A stretch of 64,000 nt of DNA from Sphingobacterium faecale (GTDB lineage Bacteria; Bacteroidota; Bacteroidia; Sphingobacteriales; Sphingobacteriaceae). Below are positions 26,435 to 34,428 of this stretch, in pieces. Location: positions 124,001 through 188,000 of the forward strand of contig NZ_JAERTY010000001.1 in assembly GCF_016746095.1 (NCBI RefSeq), given 5' to 3'. The notes beneath the pieces are model-generated. The model saw only the letters and a list, made by a program, of their open reading frames with translations, had not been told where the DNA came from and ran no database searches. Position 1 is the stretch's first letter; the number at the start of each line of letters is the position of its first letter. Position numbers and translations under genes: made by a program.

Positions 26435-27568
26435 TCAATCTATCCAATTTGCTATCGAATGCACCGTTCGTAGATGTCGACGTCTGGATTCTACTCGGTT
26501 ATTGCTGTTACCTTCGATACTGATGATATAGTTTCCTTCTAGTTTTTTGACCAGACCGACATGGTTGATACGCTTCGCTCTGGCTCCGTAAATCCCAAAT
26601 ATATCGGCAGGTTGGGCTTTGGTTTTGTCTATCTGTTTTGCTTTTGGAAATAGGGCTGGACTCCAAGCATTGCGTGGTTGAGATATTCCAGCCTCGCCAT
26701 AGCACCAAGAAAGAAAACTTGCGCACCATTCGTAGCCTTTACCGAGATTCGTATAGCGGAGGTATTCTTCTACACGAGAGCCGTCATTGTTACCCGTTGA
26801 TTCTTTTACACCTAGTTCTGCTGTAGCAATGGTTAATATCAAATATCTTTTATTGTCCTCATCGGCGGACCACCTAGGCACTTTCCCTTGATAGAAAGTG
26901 CCGCAAAGATCAAGACTATTTAACCTATGTTCATCACGGCTTCGTAAAGCTATCAAGGCGGTTTCCAAGGTCCCCACCCCTTTTTTCCTCCCCTTAGACT
27001 GGAACCGAGCTTGCGAGCTCACCGAAGGTAAATCCTTATGTACTGCAAAATGTGAATTTTTGTAAATTATAGCTTTACGGCCTTTGACTCCATATGCTAA
27101 AAGGTCATCCTTAATGGGGAACTGCTTCAAAGGCGAGATTAATCCCAATTGTAATGAAGTGGTATAATAAGCTAATCCTTTACATTCGCTTCCTTTATCG
27201 CCTAAAAAATTTTTGACAATTGCACTGGGATGCACCTCCTCTGTGTCAAAAGTTTTGCTTCGCAGAGCACTTCGTGGTTTAAGCGAGGAGTTTTTTGCAT
27301 ACTTTTTAGCGGAAAAAAAGTATGAGCCACCCGCGGCTTGAGCGGGAAGTTTAGCAGCCAAGCCTTGAGTTATGGATACGTGTTTGTTTTTTGTATCCAT
27401 GAGCTCCCTTTGGCCGGTTTTTCCTTCTTTTTGGTCAAACAAAAAGGAGTCGCCCTGCGCCGGTGATTTAGGCGCATAAAAAGTATTTAAAACACTATTT
27501 CTACTGCCTTCAATACTGCAAACAGCAGTGAAAAGAACACTGAAAAGTATAGAATACATTGTTGCCAT
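26435..27568 (-). CDS. CHAP/NlpC-like cell-wall hydrolase with a long repeat-derived insert
   Basis: A 377-residue frame. Residues 241-377 form a CHAP-like amidase/endopeptidase of the TIGR02594 type. They have ATAELGVKESTGNNDG, the catalytic-cysteine block YEWCASFLSWCYGEAG (Cys282), NHVGL with the likely catalytic His near 336, and IEGN near 351-354. Residues 1-22 look like a signal peptide (MATMYSILFSVLFTAVCSIE). Between them about 215 residues are encoded by a chain of palindromic repeat units (26877-27400), one of which is homologous to 19614-19740. So the hydrolase seems to have been split from its signal peptide by repeat DNA that happens to stay open. Whether a full-length product is made or the domain starts internally is unclear. 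Its first codons overlap the gene upstream. Confidence 0.75.
   Translation of the reverse strand: MATMYSILFSVLFTAVCSIEGSRNSVLNTFYAPKSPAQGDSFLFDQKEGKTGQRELMDTKNKHVSITQGLAAKLPAQAAGGSYFFSAKKYAKNSSLKPRSALRSKTFDTEEVHPSAIVKNFLGDKGSECKGLAYYTTSLQLGLISPLKQFPIKDDLLAYGVKGRKAIIYKNSHFAVHKDLPSVSSQARFQSKGRKKGVGTLETALIALRSRDEHRLNSLDLCGTFYQGKVPRWSADEDNKRYLILTIATAELGVKESTGNNDGSRVEEYLRYTNLGKGYEWCASFLSWCYGEAGISQPRNAWSPALFPKAKQIDKTKAQPADIFGIYGARAKRINHVGLVKKLEGNYIISIEGNSNNRVESRRRHLRTVHSIANWID
26877..27400. repeat. Array of inverted-repeat units inside the hydrolase frame
   Basis: Perfect inverted repeats found here, in plus coordinates: GGCACTTTC/GAAAGTGCC (26877-26885 with 26894-26902, 8-nt loop); TTTTGACA/TGTCAAAA (27211-27218 with 27244-27251); CATACTTTTT/AAAAAGTATG (27298-27307 with 27315-27324); GGCTTG/CAAGCC (27335-27340 with 27359-27364); ATGGATAC/GTATCCAT (27372-27379 with 27393-27400). 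Several hairpins in about 520 bp is far above what a coding sequence usually shows, yet the hydrolase frame runs through all of them. Confidence 0.75.
27198..27357 (-). repeat. Palindromic repeat element, copy 2, inside the hydrolase frame
   Basis: About 160 bp on the minus strand and homologous to 19614-19740. It keeps the CATACTTTTT and TTTTGACA palindromes and has an extra 24-bp segment (8 codons, RSALRSKT) between them. The insertion length keeps the frame. The host gene is unrelated to the host of copy 1. Confidence 0.85.
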
Positions 27569-27867
27569 GATGTTAATTGATTAAAGTGGTAATTGAATTG
27601 TTTTCTGAAGGTTTTGAAGGGGTACCATAGGAGTTCCTGTAACCAAAAGCTGATATATACAGAGAGCCATGCGGCGATTAGTCCGAAAATAAATACAGTC
27701 AATATCCCGCTGTCGAGTAGTCCTGCGGTAGGATCTAATAGGCTGAGTATGGATGCAACGAGTAGCCAGAGACTAAATAATAATACGGTCCCGATTGCCA
27801 TTTTTTCTGTTAAGCTGAGTTCTTCCTGCCAGCCCTGGGCTAGCCATGAAGGATGTGTTTTTATCAT
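27487..27867 (-). CDS. Small integral membrane protein, holin-like in size
   Basis: About 126 residues from ATG 27867 (MIKTHPSWLAQGW). I prefer this to the ATG at 27900, because the 11 codons between them are made of GTTATCAA direct repeats that look regulatory. There are three hydrophobic segments: about 22-45 (IGTVLLFSLWLLVASILSLL), about 52-76 (ILTVFIFGLIAAWLSVYISF) and the C-terminal 105-124 (CILYFSVFFSLLFAVLKAVE). The size, the three membrane spans and its place directly before a cell-wall hydrolase gene, which it overlaps, fit a holin or a hydrolase export partner. That function is inferred only. Confidence 0.75.
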   Translation of the reverse strand: MIKTHPSWLAQGWQEELSLTEKMAIGTVLLFSLWLLVASILSLLDPTAGLLDSGILTVFIFGLIAAWLSVYISFWLQELLWYPFKTFRKQFNYHFNQLTSWQQCILYFSVFFSLLFAVLKAVEIVF

Positions 27868-27876
27868 AGTTTTTGT

Positions 27877-27908
27877 GTTATCAAGTGAACGAGTTATCAA
27901 GTTATCAA
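27877..27908. repeat. GTTATCAA direct repeats upstream of the membrane-protein gene
   Basis: GTTATCAA occurs at 27877-27884, 27893-27900 and 27901-27908. The copies lie 10-42 bp before the preferred minus-strand start at 27867, so they are a candidate regulator-binding array or a slippage tract in the leader. Confidence 0.5.
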
Positions 27909-27967
27909 GTTAAGGAGGTTGATAGGGTTAATAGGGGGAAGTTTCCACTACTAACCTGTCCTATCAA

Positions 27968-28041
27968 GAACCAAATTGACCAGAGGAAGCCTAGGAAATT
28001 TTCGTTAGAAAAGATTCCAGCTTCGGAGGTCAATTTGGTTC
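27968..28041. repeat. 74-nt long hairpin between the Fn3 and membrane-protein genes
   Basis: A perfect 14-bp arm pair GAACCAAATTGACC (27968-27981) / GGTCAATTTGGTTC (28028-28041) encloses two further matching blocks, GAAGC/GCTTC and GGAA-ATTTTC/GAAAAGATTCC, around the loop GTTA. Nearly the whole 74 nt folds into one rod. No T-tract follows on either strand, so it is not a standard terminator. It could be a miniature inverted-repeat element, an mRNA processing site, or a member of the same family of palindromic repeats seen nearby. Confidence 0.8.
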
Positions 28042-28048
28042 GCTCTCC

Positions 28049-28675
28049 TTATCTTACAATTATCGTTGCGCTATCGCTCCAGTCGCCCGCACCGTGCTGG
28101 TTAACGGCGCGTACCTGAAATAGATAGCGTATCCCCGGTTCCAGCGGAGCAATGACCGTAATCCGGGAGTCAGTGGTGCTGCTACGGTCGGACCAGTTTT
28201 CTGGATCGGTGCCCTTAGCATAGCGGTACTCGTAGATGCGGATTTTCTTTTGCATCTGGAATTGTAGCCGCACCTGCCCAGATTGGTTGGTGTCCAATAG
28301 TTTGACACCCTGTACCTTTACTGGCGGCTGTGTGGTTGTGGGAGCAGGATTTGTAGGGAATCCTGAGCTCAGTAGTACGGAGAGTACCCCATTGGCCGTG
28401 AGGTTGACGTAATAGGATAGCTTGGCCATCGTGTCGACCAGGATAGTGCGACTCTCATTTTTTAACGCGGTGTCTTCGGGAGCACCGCGTTTGCGGACAG
28501 CGGCTAGCTTGGTCAGGAAATCATCCAATTCGGTCTGTACAGCTGTTAGTGCGGGACTCGGTGTCACGAAGTGTGTATTGCTATCCATGGCTCGCAGGAT
28601 AGTCTGTACGGTGATGACCAGTTCGTCATCTTTCATGCTTTTAAAGCCATTCAGGGCTCGGTGTGTTACTACCAT
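28049..28675 (-). CDS. Fibronectin type III domain protein of unknown function
   Basis: A 208-residue protein without a signal peptide. The N-terminal half (about 1-110) is helical (VITVQTILRAMDSNTHF and ESRTILVDTMAKLSYYV). A proline/threonine linker (PTNPAPTTTQPP) follows, then one Fn3 domain (about 120-208) with YEYRYAKGTDPENWSD and the end LEPGIRYLFQVRAVNQHGAG. It lies in a minus-strand group with LytTR and HTH regulators, a membrane protein and a hydrolase. Its role is unknown; a surface or particle-associated binding function is a guess. Confidence 0.8.
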   Translation of the reverse strand: MVVTHRALNGFKSMKDDELVITVQTILRAMDSNTHFVTPSPALTAVQTELDDFLTKLAAVRKRGAPEDTALKNESRTILVDTMAKLSYYVNLTANGVLSVLLSSGFPTNPAPTTTQPPVKVQGVKLLDTNQSGQVRLQFQMQKKIRIYEYRYAKGTDPENWSDRSSTTDSRITVIAPLEPGIRYLFQVRAVNQHGAGDWSDSATIIVR

Positions 28676-29195
28676 GATTTTGTTACTTTATATTGTTAAA
28701 CCATATCGATCTCTGAGGCGCGCTTCCCGTTGATCTAAGGCAAACATAGTCTGAGCAGGGGGAGGGCGCCGGTAGTTGAACCGAATTGATCTATAGATGA
28801 CCTACATTGACCTGTTTTTAGGTCAGATGGTATAGTCAGGATGGGTGAAATGGGCTTTTAGATAAGAGGTGTTTTCTTCACCATGGAGCGATTATGTCAG
28901 TGACTGGATAAAGTTTGAAACAGACTACAAGAAGTTTTAAACTTAGTGTGGCAAGTTGTAACGGAGGCATACCAAGTAAGCACAAAGATGTATTCCAATC
29001 GAATAGGTATAGGCCAAGTTTGGATGATAGTGGTGCCTGGTTGGAATTCATGGGAGGAAGTGTGGGGAGCGATGATGGATCATTGGCTGCTGGTTTGCAC
29101 AGTAGGAAAATTGCTGCTGCTTGTAGCGATCCCGATGCACCAAGACACCTGCTTGGTGCATCGGGACTGGATGTCTGATCGCATGTTAGAATGCG
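28676..29195. other. 520-bp gap with hairpins and no supported gene
   Basis: It holds the strong hairpin at 29131-29165 and a small one TGACCT/AGGTCA with loop GTTTTT around 28811-28830. Two overlapping plus-strand frames (28915-29178 and 28946-29230) cross it but have no recognisable product or signal and run through the hairpin, so they are not called. Confidence 0.55.
29131..29165. repeat. Perfect 14-bp hairpin downstream of the HTH gene
   Basis: CCCGATGCACCAAG (29131-29144) pairs perfectly with CTTGGTGCATCGGG (29152-29165) around a 7-nt loop. It lies 31 bp after the minus-strand stop of the HTH gene. No T-tract follows, so it may act as a Rho-dependent end, an RNA stabiliser, or a repeat unit. 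Its GC-rich arms make it very stable. Confidence 0.8.
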
Positions 29196-29486
29196 TTACA
29201 TCCGTCCGCGCCTCTGGAGTTCGGCGATGATCGGTTTCAGATGCTCTTCTTGATAGATATCCATACTGCCTATGCGGGCAGGTTTTAGTTTGCCCTGCTT
29301 GACATAACGCTTGTAGGTGCTTTCGCTGATGCGTAGTACACTCATGACATCACTTTTGAAATACACTTTTGACTGGCTTTTTCCGGCCAGTAGGTCGGTG
29401 TTGTCGCTGATGTTTTCCAACAAGTCCACCATGCGCTTGACGGTGAGATATAGACGGATTAAGTGGTCTTCCATAATTAGGTCCAT
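29196..29486 (-). CDS. Small HTH protein, excisionase/MerR-like DNA-binding domain
   Basis: About 97 residues from ATG 29486 (MDLIMEDHLIRLYLTVKRMV), which I prefer because it follows the LytTR stop by 7 bp; the longer frame to 29549 would overlap that gene. The C-terminal half has the HTH_17 pattern: VYFKSDVMSVLRISESTYKR, then KQGKLKPARIGSMDIYQEEH. Such proteins are common on Bacteroidota mobile elements and also as small chromosomal regulators. No integrase is present, so it is probably a domestic regulator in the LytTR group. Confidence 0.85.
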   Translation of the reverse strand: MDLIMEDHLIRLYLTVKRMVDLLENISDNTDLLAGKSQSKVYFKSDVMSVLRISESTYKRYVKQGKLKPARIGSMDIYQEEHLKPIIAELQRRGRM

Positions 29487-29493
29487 TTTTGGT

Positions 29494-29946
29494 TTATAAG
29501 CTATTTGTTCTGTCCCATAGATCGAATGCGCTGTGGATTTTTCGGTCACCTATGGGGATAGGGATCCGTGTATGTGCGAGTTGTAGGCTGTTGTGCTGCA
29601 CGGAGAGGACATAATTGACATTGATGACGTGCGATCGATGACATCTTTTGAAATGTTCGGCAGGGAGCCGGCCTAGGACTGCTGCCATAGGTTTAATGGT
29701 CGTATAGCGGATGCCGTCAGGAAGCCAGATGATGCAATCCATGCCATCGGCTTCTAATCGTACGATCTGATCGAAGTCTATCCTGATTCGTTGTAGACTG
29801 TTGCATTGACGGACCAGAAATAGCTGAGGACTGTGTGCGACTTCGATCACTTGTAGAACGATGCCATCTTTGATGCCGTCTGCTGCTGTTTTGTGTTGTT
29901 GAGTGTCGTAATCCAAGAGGATTACCTTAAATTTCTGTTGTTTCAT
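29494..29946 (-). CDS. LytTR family DNA-binding response regulator without receiver domain
   Basis: A 150-residue protein with a C-terminal LytTR DNA-binding domain (about 55-140). The signature is FKRCHRSHVINVNYVLSVQ, preceded by RLEADGMDCIIWLPDGIRY. There is no phospho-receiver domain; the first 50 residues are a short beta-rich lead. It is the first gene of the minus-strand group 29946-25921. LytTR proteins bind pairs of direct repeats about 21 bp apart, which makes the repeats at 25861-25920 a possible target. Confidence 0.88.
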   Translation of the reverse strand: MKQQKFKVILLDYDTQQHKTAADGIKDGIVLQVIEVAHSPQLFLVRQCNSLQRIRIDFDQIVRLEADGMDCIIWLPDGIRYTTIKPMAAVLGRLPAEHFKRCHRSHVINVNYVLSVQHNSLQLAHTRIPIPIGDRKIHSAFDLWDRTNSL

Positions 29947-30188
29947 GTGCTGTGTAGTAAATGAGTTACTCTGTTAATAACTGATTTCCAGGTATTGATT
30001 GTAAGGGAAATCATAAGGTATTAGATTGGTTGCACTTGTGGATAGGACGGGGAGACCTGAGGTATATGTAAAACGGTTTTGGGTTGGAATAGATTGTCTT
30101 CATAAGTATTGGTAGTCTATTGGGAAATATTATTGGTCTGGAGGCCGTCTTTTGCTATATATGCCTGATATAACCAACAGCTATCTAT

Positions 30189-30722
30189 ATGGATATTTTT
30201 GTTTTACAATTGCGCAGATTGCTCCTGGACTATGCGCAGGACGATCTCTATGCCGAATGGAATGCGCTGTATTCGGCACTGACTCCGATACATTGTGCCG
30301 CAGGCCAGCGCCTTGTCTCCAATCGGGGCGATATTTGTTTTCTGGCCAAAGGAGTACTGTTAAAAACACAGCTTGAGACGATAACGCGTATTATCCAGGC
30401 TGATCAGCTGATTTTTGTCCCCTTGCAGTCCAATGCGATTTACTTTCATGCATTGGTACCGTGCCAGTTGCTTGTACTATCTAGAGAGGAGCTGTATCGT
30501 ATTATTGAAGTATTCCCTAGAGTTGTACGTGTTTATGATAGTTTATTGGATGTATGGCATGTACAAAGTAATGAGCGTCTCCTGTTATTGGAGATGAAGC
30601 AAAAATCGGCACGTATAGCGCTGTTCAAACAATTGCACAAAGAGGCCTGTCCCTATATGGCTCGAAAGGATATAGCCAATTATATTGCTGTGAGTGAGGA
30701 ATACCTCCGGAAGAATTTCTAA
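30189..30722 (+). CDS. Crp/Fnr-like cyclic-nucleotide-binding fold regulator
   Basis: A 177-residue protein with a beta-rich sensor-like region (about 25-110) and a long helix. It ends in a short HTH (about 140-177, KQLHKEACPYMARKDIANYI then AVSEEYLRKNF). This is the layout of Bacteroidota Crp/Fnr-like regulators, though shorter than usual (about 190) and without an obvious cNMP phosphate-binding cassette. It is divergent from the LytTR gene and convergent with the dehydrogenase genes. Ligand and targets are unknown. Confidence 0.75.
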   Translation: MDIFVLQLRRLLLDYAQDDLYAEWNALYSALTPIHCAAGQRLVSNRGDICFLAKGVLLKTQLETITRIIQADQLIFVPLQSNAIYFHALVPCQLLVLSREELYRIIEVFPRVVRVYDSLLDVWHVQSNERLLLLEMKQKSARIALFKQLHKEACPYMARKDIANYIAVSEEYLRKNF

Positions 30723-30941
30723 GGTCGTATTGAACATATTTCATAGCTTATTGGGTTAGTAAATCCAAACATACCTTTTTTTGGAGGTATTGGCTATGCA
30801 TTACTTGATGAATGGTGTGCAGATATTGACTTGGAGGCTTATCTAATTCTAGCGCTTAGTAGATCCATAGGAGTACTCAACGACCATCGGGCAGGGTTGT
30901 TTTATTCGGGTAATAGTGTATGAAAAATGAACTTAGTTTTG

Positions 30942-31580
30942 TTATCCCTCGTCTGTTGCAAATCCATGGGCCTGTAATACCTCTGCGGGTACGCCTGACC
31001 AAACTCCGGGTCGGTTACCTACATATCCCAAGTCATCAATTCCAATCTTGGAGGTATAGAATCCGGAAGCGGTCAGATTGCGCAGTGTTTTGAAAAAGCT
31101 GACCCCTTGCTCTACCTCTGGTATACTTCGCGAGGGAAATGCTATTTCGTCCAATAGCTTAATCTGTTGATCCGTCGTGCAATTGATAAAAACCTGTCCC
31201 ATCTTTTTTTGAGACCGGATATCCATCCATTTAAGACCGCCTCGCATAGGAGTCTGATAATGGGGCATATCCTTGACTATAAACTCTATGAAATCGGGAA
31301 CTCCCGCCTCGGAGGCACTACCAGAAAACTCATCTTTGGGAATAATATAGTCGACAAGACAGGTGATGGTGGACAGTTCGTGTGCCGAAAAAAACTGTTC
31401 TGCTTGTAGCTTTAGGTTTCGTTCATGTTCAAAGTCCTGTACTCCGGGGAGTTTTTCGGTAGGAGGCTTGTCGCTATGATCGGTAGCCTTATTTTTTTCT
31501 GGTCCGCAGGATGAAGCAGCAAGCAGACCTGTCCCAGAGGCAAGTAATCCCAATGCTTTGAGTGATTCTCTTCTGTTCAT
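30942..31580 (-). CDS. Gluconate 2-dehydrogenase subunit 3 family protein
   Basis: A 212-residue small subunit of a GMC-type dehydrogenase. The N-terminus MNRRESLKALGLLASGTGLL has the twin arginine and hydrophobic core of a Tat signal and ends in ASSCG, possibly a lipobox. Residues about 55-200 match the subunit 3 family (FFSAHELSTITCLVDYIIPK). This chaperone-like subunit is exported together with its FAD partner. It starts 4 bp after the GMC gene stop, so the two are co-expressed. No cytochrome c subunit lies next to them. Confidence 0.9.
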   Translation of the reverse strand: MNRRESLKALGLLASGTGLLAASSCGPEKNKATDHSDKPPTEKLPGVQDFEHERNLKLQAEQFFSAHELSTITCLVDYIIPKDEFSGSASEAGVPDFIEFIVKDMPHYQTPMRGGLKWMDIRSQKKMGQVFINCTTDQQIKLLDEIAFPSRSIPEVEQGVSFFKTLRNLTASGFYTSKIGIDDLGYVGNRPGVWSGVPAEVLQAHGFATDEG

Positions 31581-31584
31581 AGTT

Positions 31585-33321
31585 TTATCCGTTTATTTTT
31601 TTGTTTTCCTGTAATATATATTCTGCTGTACGCATCGAGAGTGCTAAAATAGTCCAGGTTAGATTCTTGTCTCCCTGTTGAACAAAAGGGCCGGCATCGA
31701 CCACGTATAGGTTCTTGCAATCATGGGCCTGTCCCCATTTGTTGAGTACAGATTTTTTGGGATCGTTGCCCATGCGTGTGGTGCCGCCTTCATGGATGAT
31801 CTTACCTGGAGCTTCTAGGCCATAGGCTGTTTCGGGACCATGGATCTTGGAGGTGATGACAGCTCCCATTTCATGCATGATCGATTGGAAAGTCTCCTGC
31901 ATGTGTTTCGCTTGTAGGATTTCCTCATTGGCCCATTTGTAATGGAATTTTAACACAGGGATTCCGAATTTGTCGACTTTATTGGAATCGATTTCGCAGT
32001 AATTATCCAATCTTGCGATGGCTGTACCACGTCCGGCCATGCCTACCCCAGCACCGTAAAACCTTCGGTATTGCTCTTTTAAAGCTTTTCCGTAACCGGC
32101 TTCTCCCATAGGTTTGCCATCCCTGCCAGGGATCTTGTCGCCAAGTTCGGCCGTTCCGCCAAAAATTCCGTAGGACGGCATCCGCATCCCGCCTCCATAT
32201 TCAATATGGTAGCCTCTAGGAAAATCGAGCTTTTTGTTATCCAGCCACCAAGGGGAATAAATATGTACACTGCCTACGCCATCCTCATTATAGCGTTTAC
32301 GATCGAGGAGTTGGGGTAGAAATCCGCTGAGACCCGCACCTGTGGAGTCGTGCAGGTATTTGCCTACTAGTCCCGAACTGTTGCCTACGCCATTCGGATG
32401 GGCTGATGATTTGGAGTTCAGCATCAGGCGGGCACTCTCACAGGCACTGGCACCGAGGATTACTGTTTTTGCTTTAACACTATATTCTTGAAGATCTTTG
32501 GTGTTGACATAGGAGACACCGATAGCGAGTCCCTCATCGTTGGTGAGTACTTCGCGGACCATAGCATTGTCGATTACCTTTAGATTACCGGTTTTCATTG
32601 CCGGAATTACCAGGCAGGAAGAGGAAGAAAAATCTCCATATACTTTGCAGGAACGGCCGCATTGACCGCAGTAAAAACAAGTGCCTCGATCCTTAACTCC
32701 AGGCAGCGCTTCGGTCAGTACCGACCCCCGGCCGGCAATAACAGGTACGCCCGCTTTTTGGCCGCCTTTACGGATGTAGAGTTCGTTGAGACGGGGCTTT
32801 GGCGGTTTCAGAAAAATACCGTCGGGCTCATTATGGATACCTTCTACTGTACCGTAGATACCGATCATACGGTCTACACGGTCATAAAAAGGTTTGACTT
32901 CATCGTAGGTGATAGGCCAGGAATCAGTAACCCCATCTTTGGGCTGGAAATCATCTGGACCCATTCGTAACGATATGCGGCCCCAATGATTGGTACGACC
33001 GCCCAACATGCGCGCCCTGAACCATTCAAATTCAGTGCCACTGGCTCGGGTGTAAGGTTCCCCTTCAAGCTCCCAGCCACCGTAAGCGGCATCAAAATCT
33101 CCGAAAGGGCGTGTCGTGCCCGCACCTCTCCGGGGTGATTCCCAAGACCAACGGAGTTGCAGGGCATCTATGGCAGGATCGTAAAAAGGTCCGGCTTCCA
33201 ACATCAGAACCTTAAGACCTGCATGTGCCAGTATATATCCGGCCATACCGCCTCCAGCACCAGAACCGACAACTATCGCGTCGTAATGCTCTGTAGATTC
33301 AATAATCTGAAATGCAGTCAT
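31585..33321 (-). CDS. GMC family FAD-dependent oxidoreductase (sugar/polyol dehydrogenase)
   Basis: A 578-residue flavoprotein. The dinucleotide-binding motif [19 protein letters not shown] is at about 17-36. The substrate domain has [20 protein letters not shown] cysteine cluster, [11 protein letters not shown] near residue 215, resembles the Fe-S-binding site of bacterial FAD glucose dehydrogenase. The C-terminal GMC block is [10 protein letters not shown] with [17 protein letters not shown]. It has no signal of its own and is probably exported with the Tat signal of subunit 3. It oxidises a sugar or polyol in the periplasm and passes electrons to the respiratory chain; the substrate is unknown. 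Confidence 0.9.
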   Translation of the reverse strand: MTAFQIIESTEHYDAIVVGSGAGGGMAGYILAHAGLKVLMLEAGPFYDPAIDALQLRWSWESPRRGAGTTRPFGDFDAAYGGWELEGEPYTRASGTEFEWFRARMLGGRTNHWGRISLRMGPDDFQPKDGVTDSWPITYDEVKPFYDRVDRMIGIYGTVEGIHNEPDGIFLKPPKPRLNELYIRKGGQKAGVPVIAGRGSVLTEALPGVKDRGTCFYCGQCGRSCKVYGDFSSSSCLVIPAMKTGNLKVIDNAMVREVLTNDEGLAIGVSYVNTKDLQEYSVKAKTVILGASACESARLMLNSKSSAHPNGVGNSSGLVGKYLHDSTGAGLSGFLPQLLDRKRYNEDGVGSVHIYSPWWLDNKKLDFPRGYHIEYGGGMRMPSYGIFGGTAELGDKIPGRDGKPMGEAGYGKALKEQYRRFYGAGVGMAGRGTAIARLDNYCEIDSNKVDKFGIPVLKFHYKWANEEILQAKHMQETFQSIMHEMGAVITSKIHGPETAYGLEAPGKIIHEGGTTRMGNDPKKSVLNKWGQAHDCKNLYVVDAGPFVQQGDKNLTWTILALSMRTAEYILQENKKING

Positions 33322-33663
33322 AATAGGGGTGAATTAAATAGTTAATAACGTAGTTTAAAAGTTGATCACTGTAAGTTAGCAATAAACAACTGCAAATTGA
33401 ACGAAAAAATGTAAGATTTTTATTCACTCATTGGATAGAGCTCGCCAATGAAAAGTATTTATCCCGAGATGCGCTATAAAAACCGGCAAACCTGCAGCTG
33501 AATAGTATGTTAAGGTAATCGCTTTAGATGGATAATGTCAATTTTGGTGATGCCCTGAGCATGCAGTTTACATTGTTTCAGATGTTTTTTTGTTTAAACT
33601 ATTTTGTTAGATGATTCTAACTTTGTAAGTTTGTTGAGCTAATTAATAAAAAGGGAATGGCTT
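33322..33663. other. Divergent intergenic region with the stress-operon promoter
   Basis: A stretch of 342 bp between the GMC gene (minus) and the small ORF before sodB (plus). It is AT-rich and holds the promoter box at 33618-33625. Nothing else was recognised. Confidence 0.6.
33593..33625 (+). promoter_or_regulatory. Promoter of the superoxide dismutase operon
   Basis: TAACTTTG (33618-33625) matches TAnnTTTG exactly, with TTTA (33593-33596) 21 bp upstream as a near-match to the minus-33 TTTG. Transcription would start near 33632, about 32 bp before the first small gene at 33664. Confidence 0.55.
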
Positions 33664-33831
33664 ATGGATTTTGTAATAGACCTGCTGGAGGAAAATAAAA
33701 ACTATCTGGAGCGACAGATCCGCGATGAAGATCTGATGAGAACGAATCTGAGAATGGCTACAGCCAGTATGCAACAGATCAGCCAACTAAAAAGAGCAAT
33801 AAAAATATTGAAACAAAAAAATAGACAATAA
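33664..33831 (+). CDS. Small 55-residue helical protein preceding sodB
   Basis: A short gene of 55 codons (MDFVIDLLEENKNYLERQIR to KQKNRQ). It is predicted to be almost wholly helical and charged, without a signal peptide or membrane segment. Its stop overlaps the sodB start (TAATG, with A 33831 shared), so it is translationally coupled to sodB and is the first gene of the operon. The promoter box at 33618-33625 lies a short distance upstream. I recognise no family; it could be a small coiled-coil partner or a leader peptide that sets sodB translation. Confidence 0.65.
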   Translation: MDFVIDLLEENKNYLERQIRDEDLMRTNLRMATASMQQISQLKRAIKILKQKNRQ

Positions 33832-34427
33832 TGAAGATTACGTTAACACTGCCGGAGCTCCCTTATGATAGCGGAGCGCTAGATCCGGTCATCACGGCCG
33901 AGACATTTGATTACCATTATGGCAAGCACCATGCTACCTATGTCAATAACCTAAACGGGTTGATCAAAGACACGGCATTGGAAGGGGCTACGGTAGAGAC
34001 TATAATTTCGAAAAGTTTTTCGGAAGGAAATATAGCATTGTTTAACAATGCGGCCCAGCATTGGAACCATAGTTTCTTCTGGAACTGCCTATCTCCTGAT
34101 GGAGGTGCTACCCCTGTTGAAAAAATAGGTGCGTTGATTGATAGGGATTTCGGGAGTTTTGAGGCTTTCAAAGAGCAATTTTCGCAGACGGCGGTCAAGC
34201 TGTTTGGAGCCGGCTGGGCGTGGTTGGCACAGGATGAAAATGGAGTACTCGAGATATTGGCGATGAAAGATGCCCATACGCCACTTACAGAAGGAAAGAC
34301 TCCGGTGCTGACGCTGGATGTATGGGAACATGCTTACTATATCGACTACCGTAATGCACGACCAAAATTTGTAGAGGGTTTCTGGGAGCTGGTCAACTGG
34401 GATTTCGCAAATAAAAACTTGAAGTAA
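33831..34427 (+). CDS. sodB: Superoxide dismutase, Fe type
   Basis: A 198-residue cytoplasmic enzyme that converts superoxide to hydrogen peroxide and oxygen. The metal ligands are visible as His29 (YHYGKHH), His80 (WNHSFFW), Asp163 and His167 (DVWEHAYY). Gln76 in NNAAQHWNH marks the iron-type active site; Mn enzymes have Gly here. Length and motifs are complete. It is coupled to the 55-residue ORF upstream. A peroxiredoxin in the same operon would deal with the peroxide it makes. Confidence 0.95.
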   Translation: MKITLTLPELPYDSGALDPVITAETFDYHYGKHHATYVNNLNGLIKDTALEGATVETIISKSFSEGNIALFNNAAQHWNHSFFWNCLSPDGGATPVEKIGALIDRDFGSFEAFKEQFSQTAVKLFGAGWAWLAQDENGVLEILAMKDAHTPLTEGKTPVLTLDVWEHAYYIDYRNARPKFVEGFWELVNWDFANKNLK

Positions 34428-34428
34428 A

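Noticed and set aside
27968..28041. Long hairpin as an intrinsic terminator of the Fn3 gene
   Set aside because: No T-tract follows the stem on either strand.
28915..29230. Overlapping plus-strand frames of 87 and 94 codons in the gap after the HTH gene
   Set aside because: No recognisable domain, signal or operon context; the frames run through a perfect 14-bp hairpin and overlap each other.
29196..29486. Excisionase-like HTH protein as a sign of an integrated mobile element
   Set aside because: No integrase, relaxase, direct-repeat ends or tRNA were found nearby; such HTH proteins are also ordinary chromosomal regulators.
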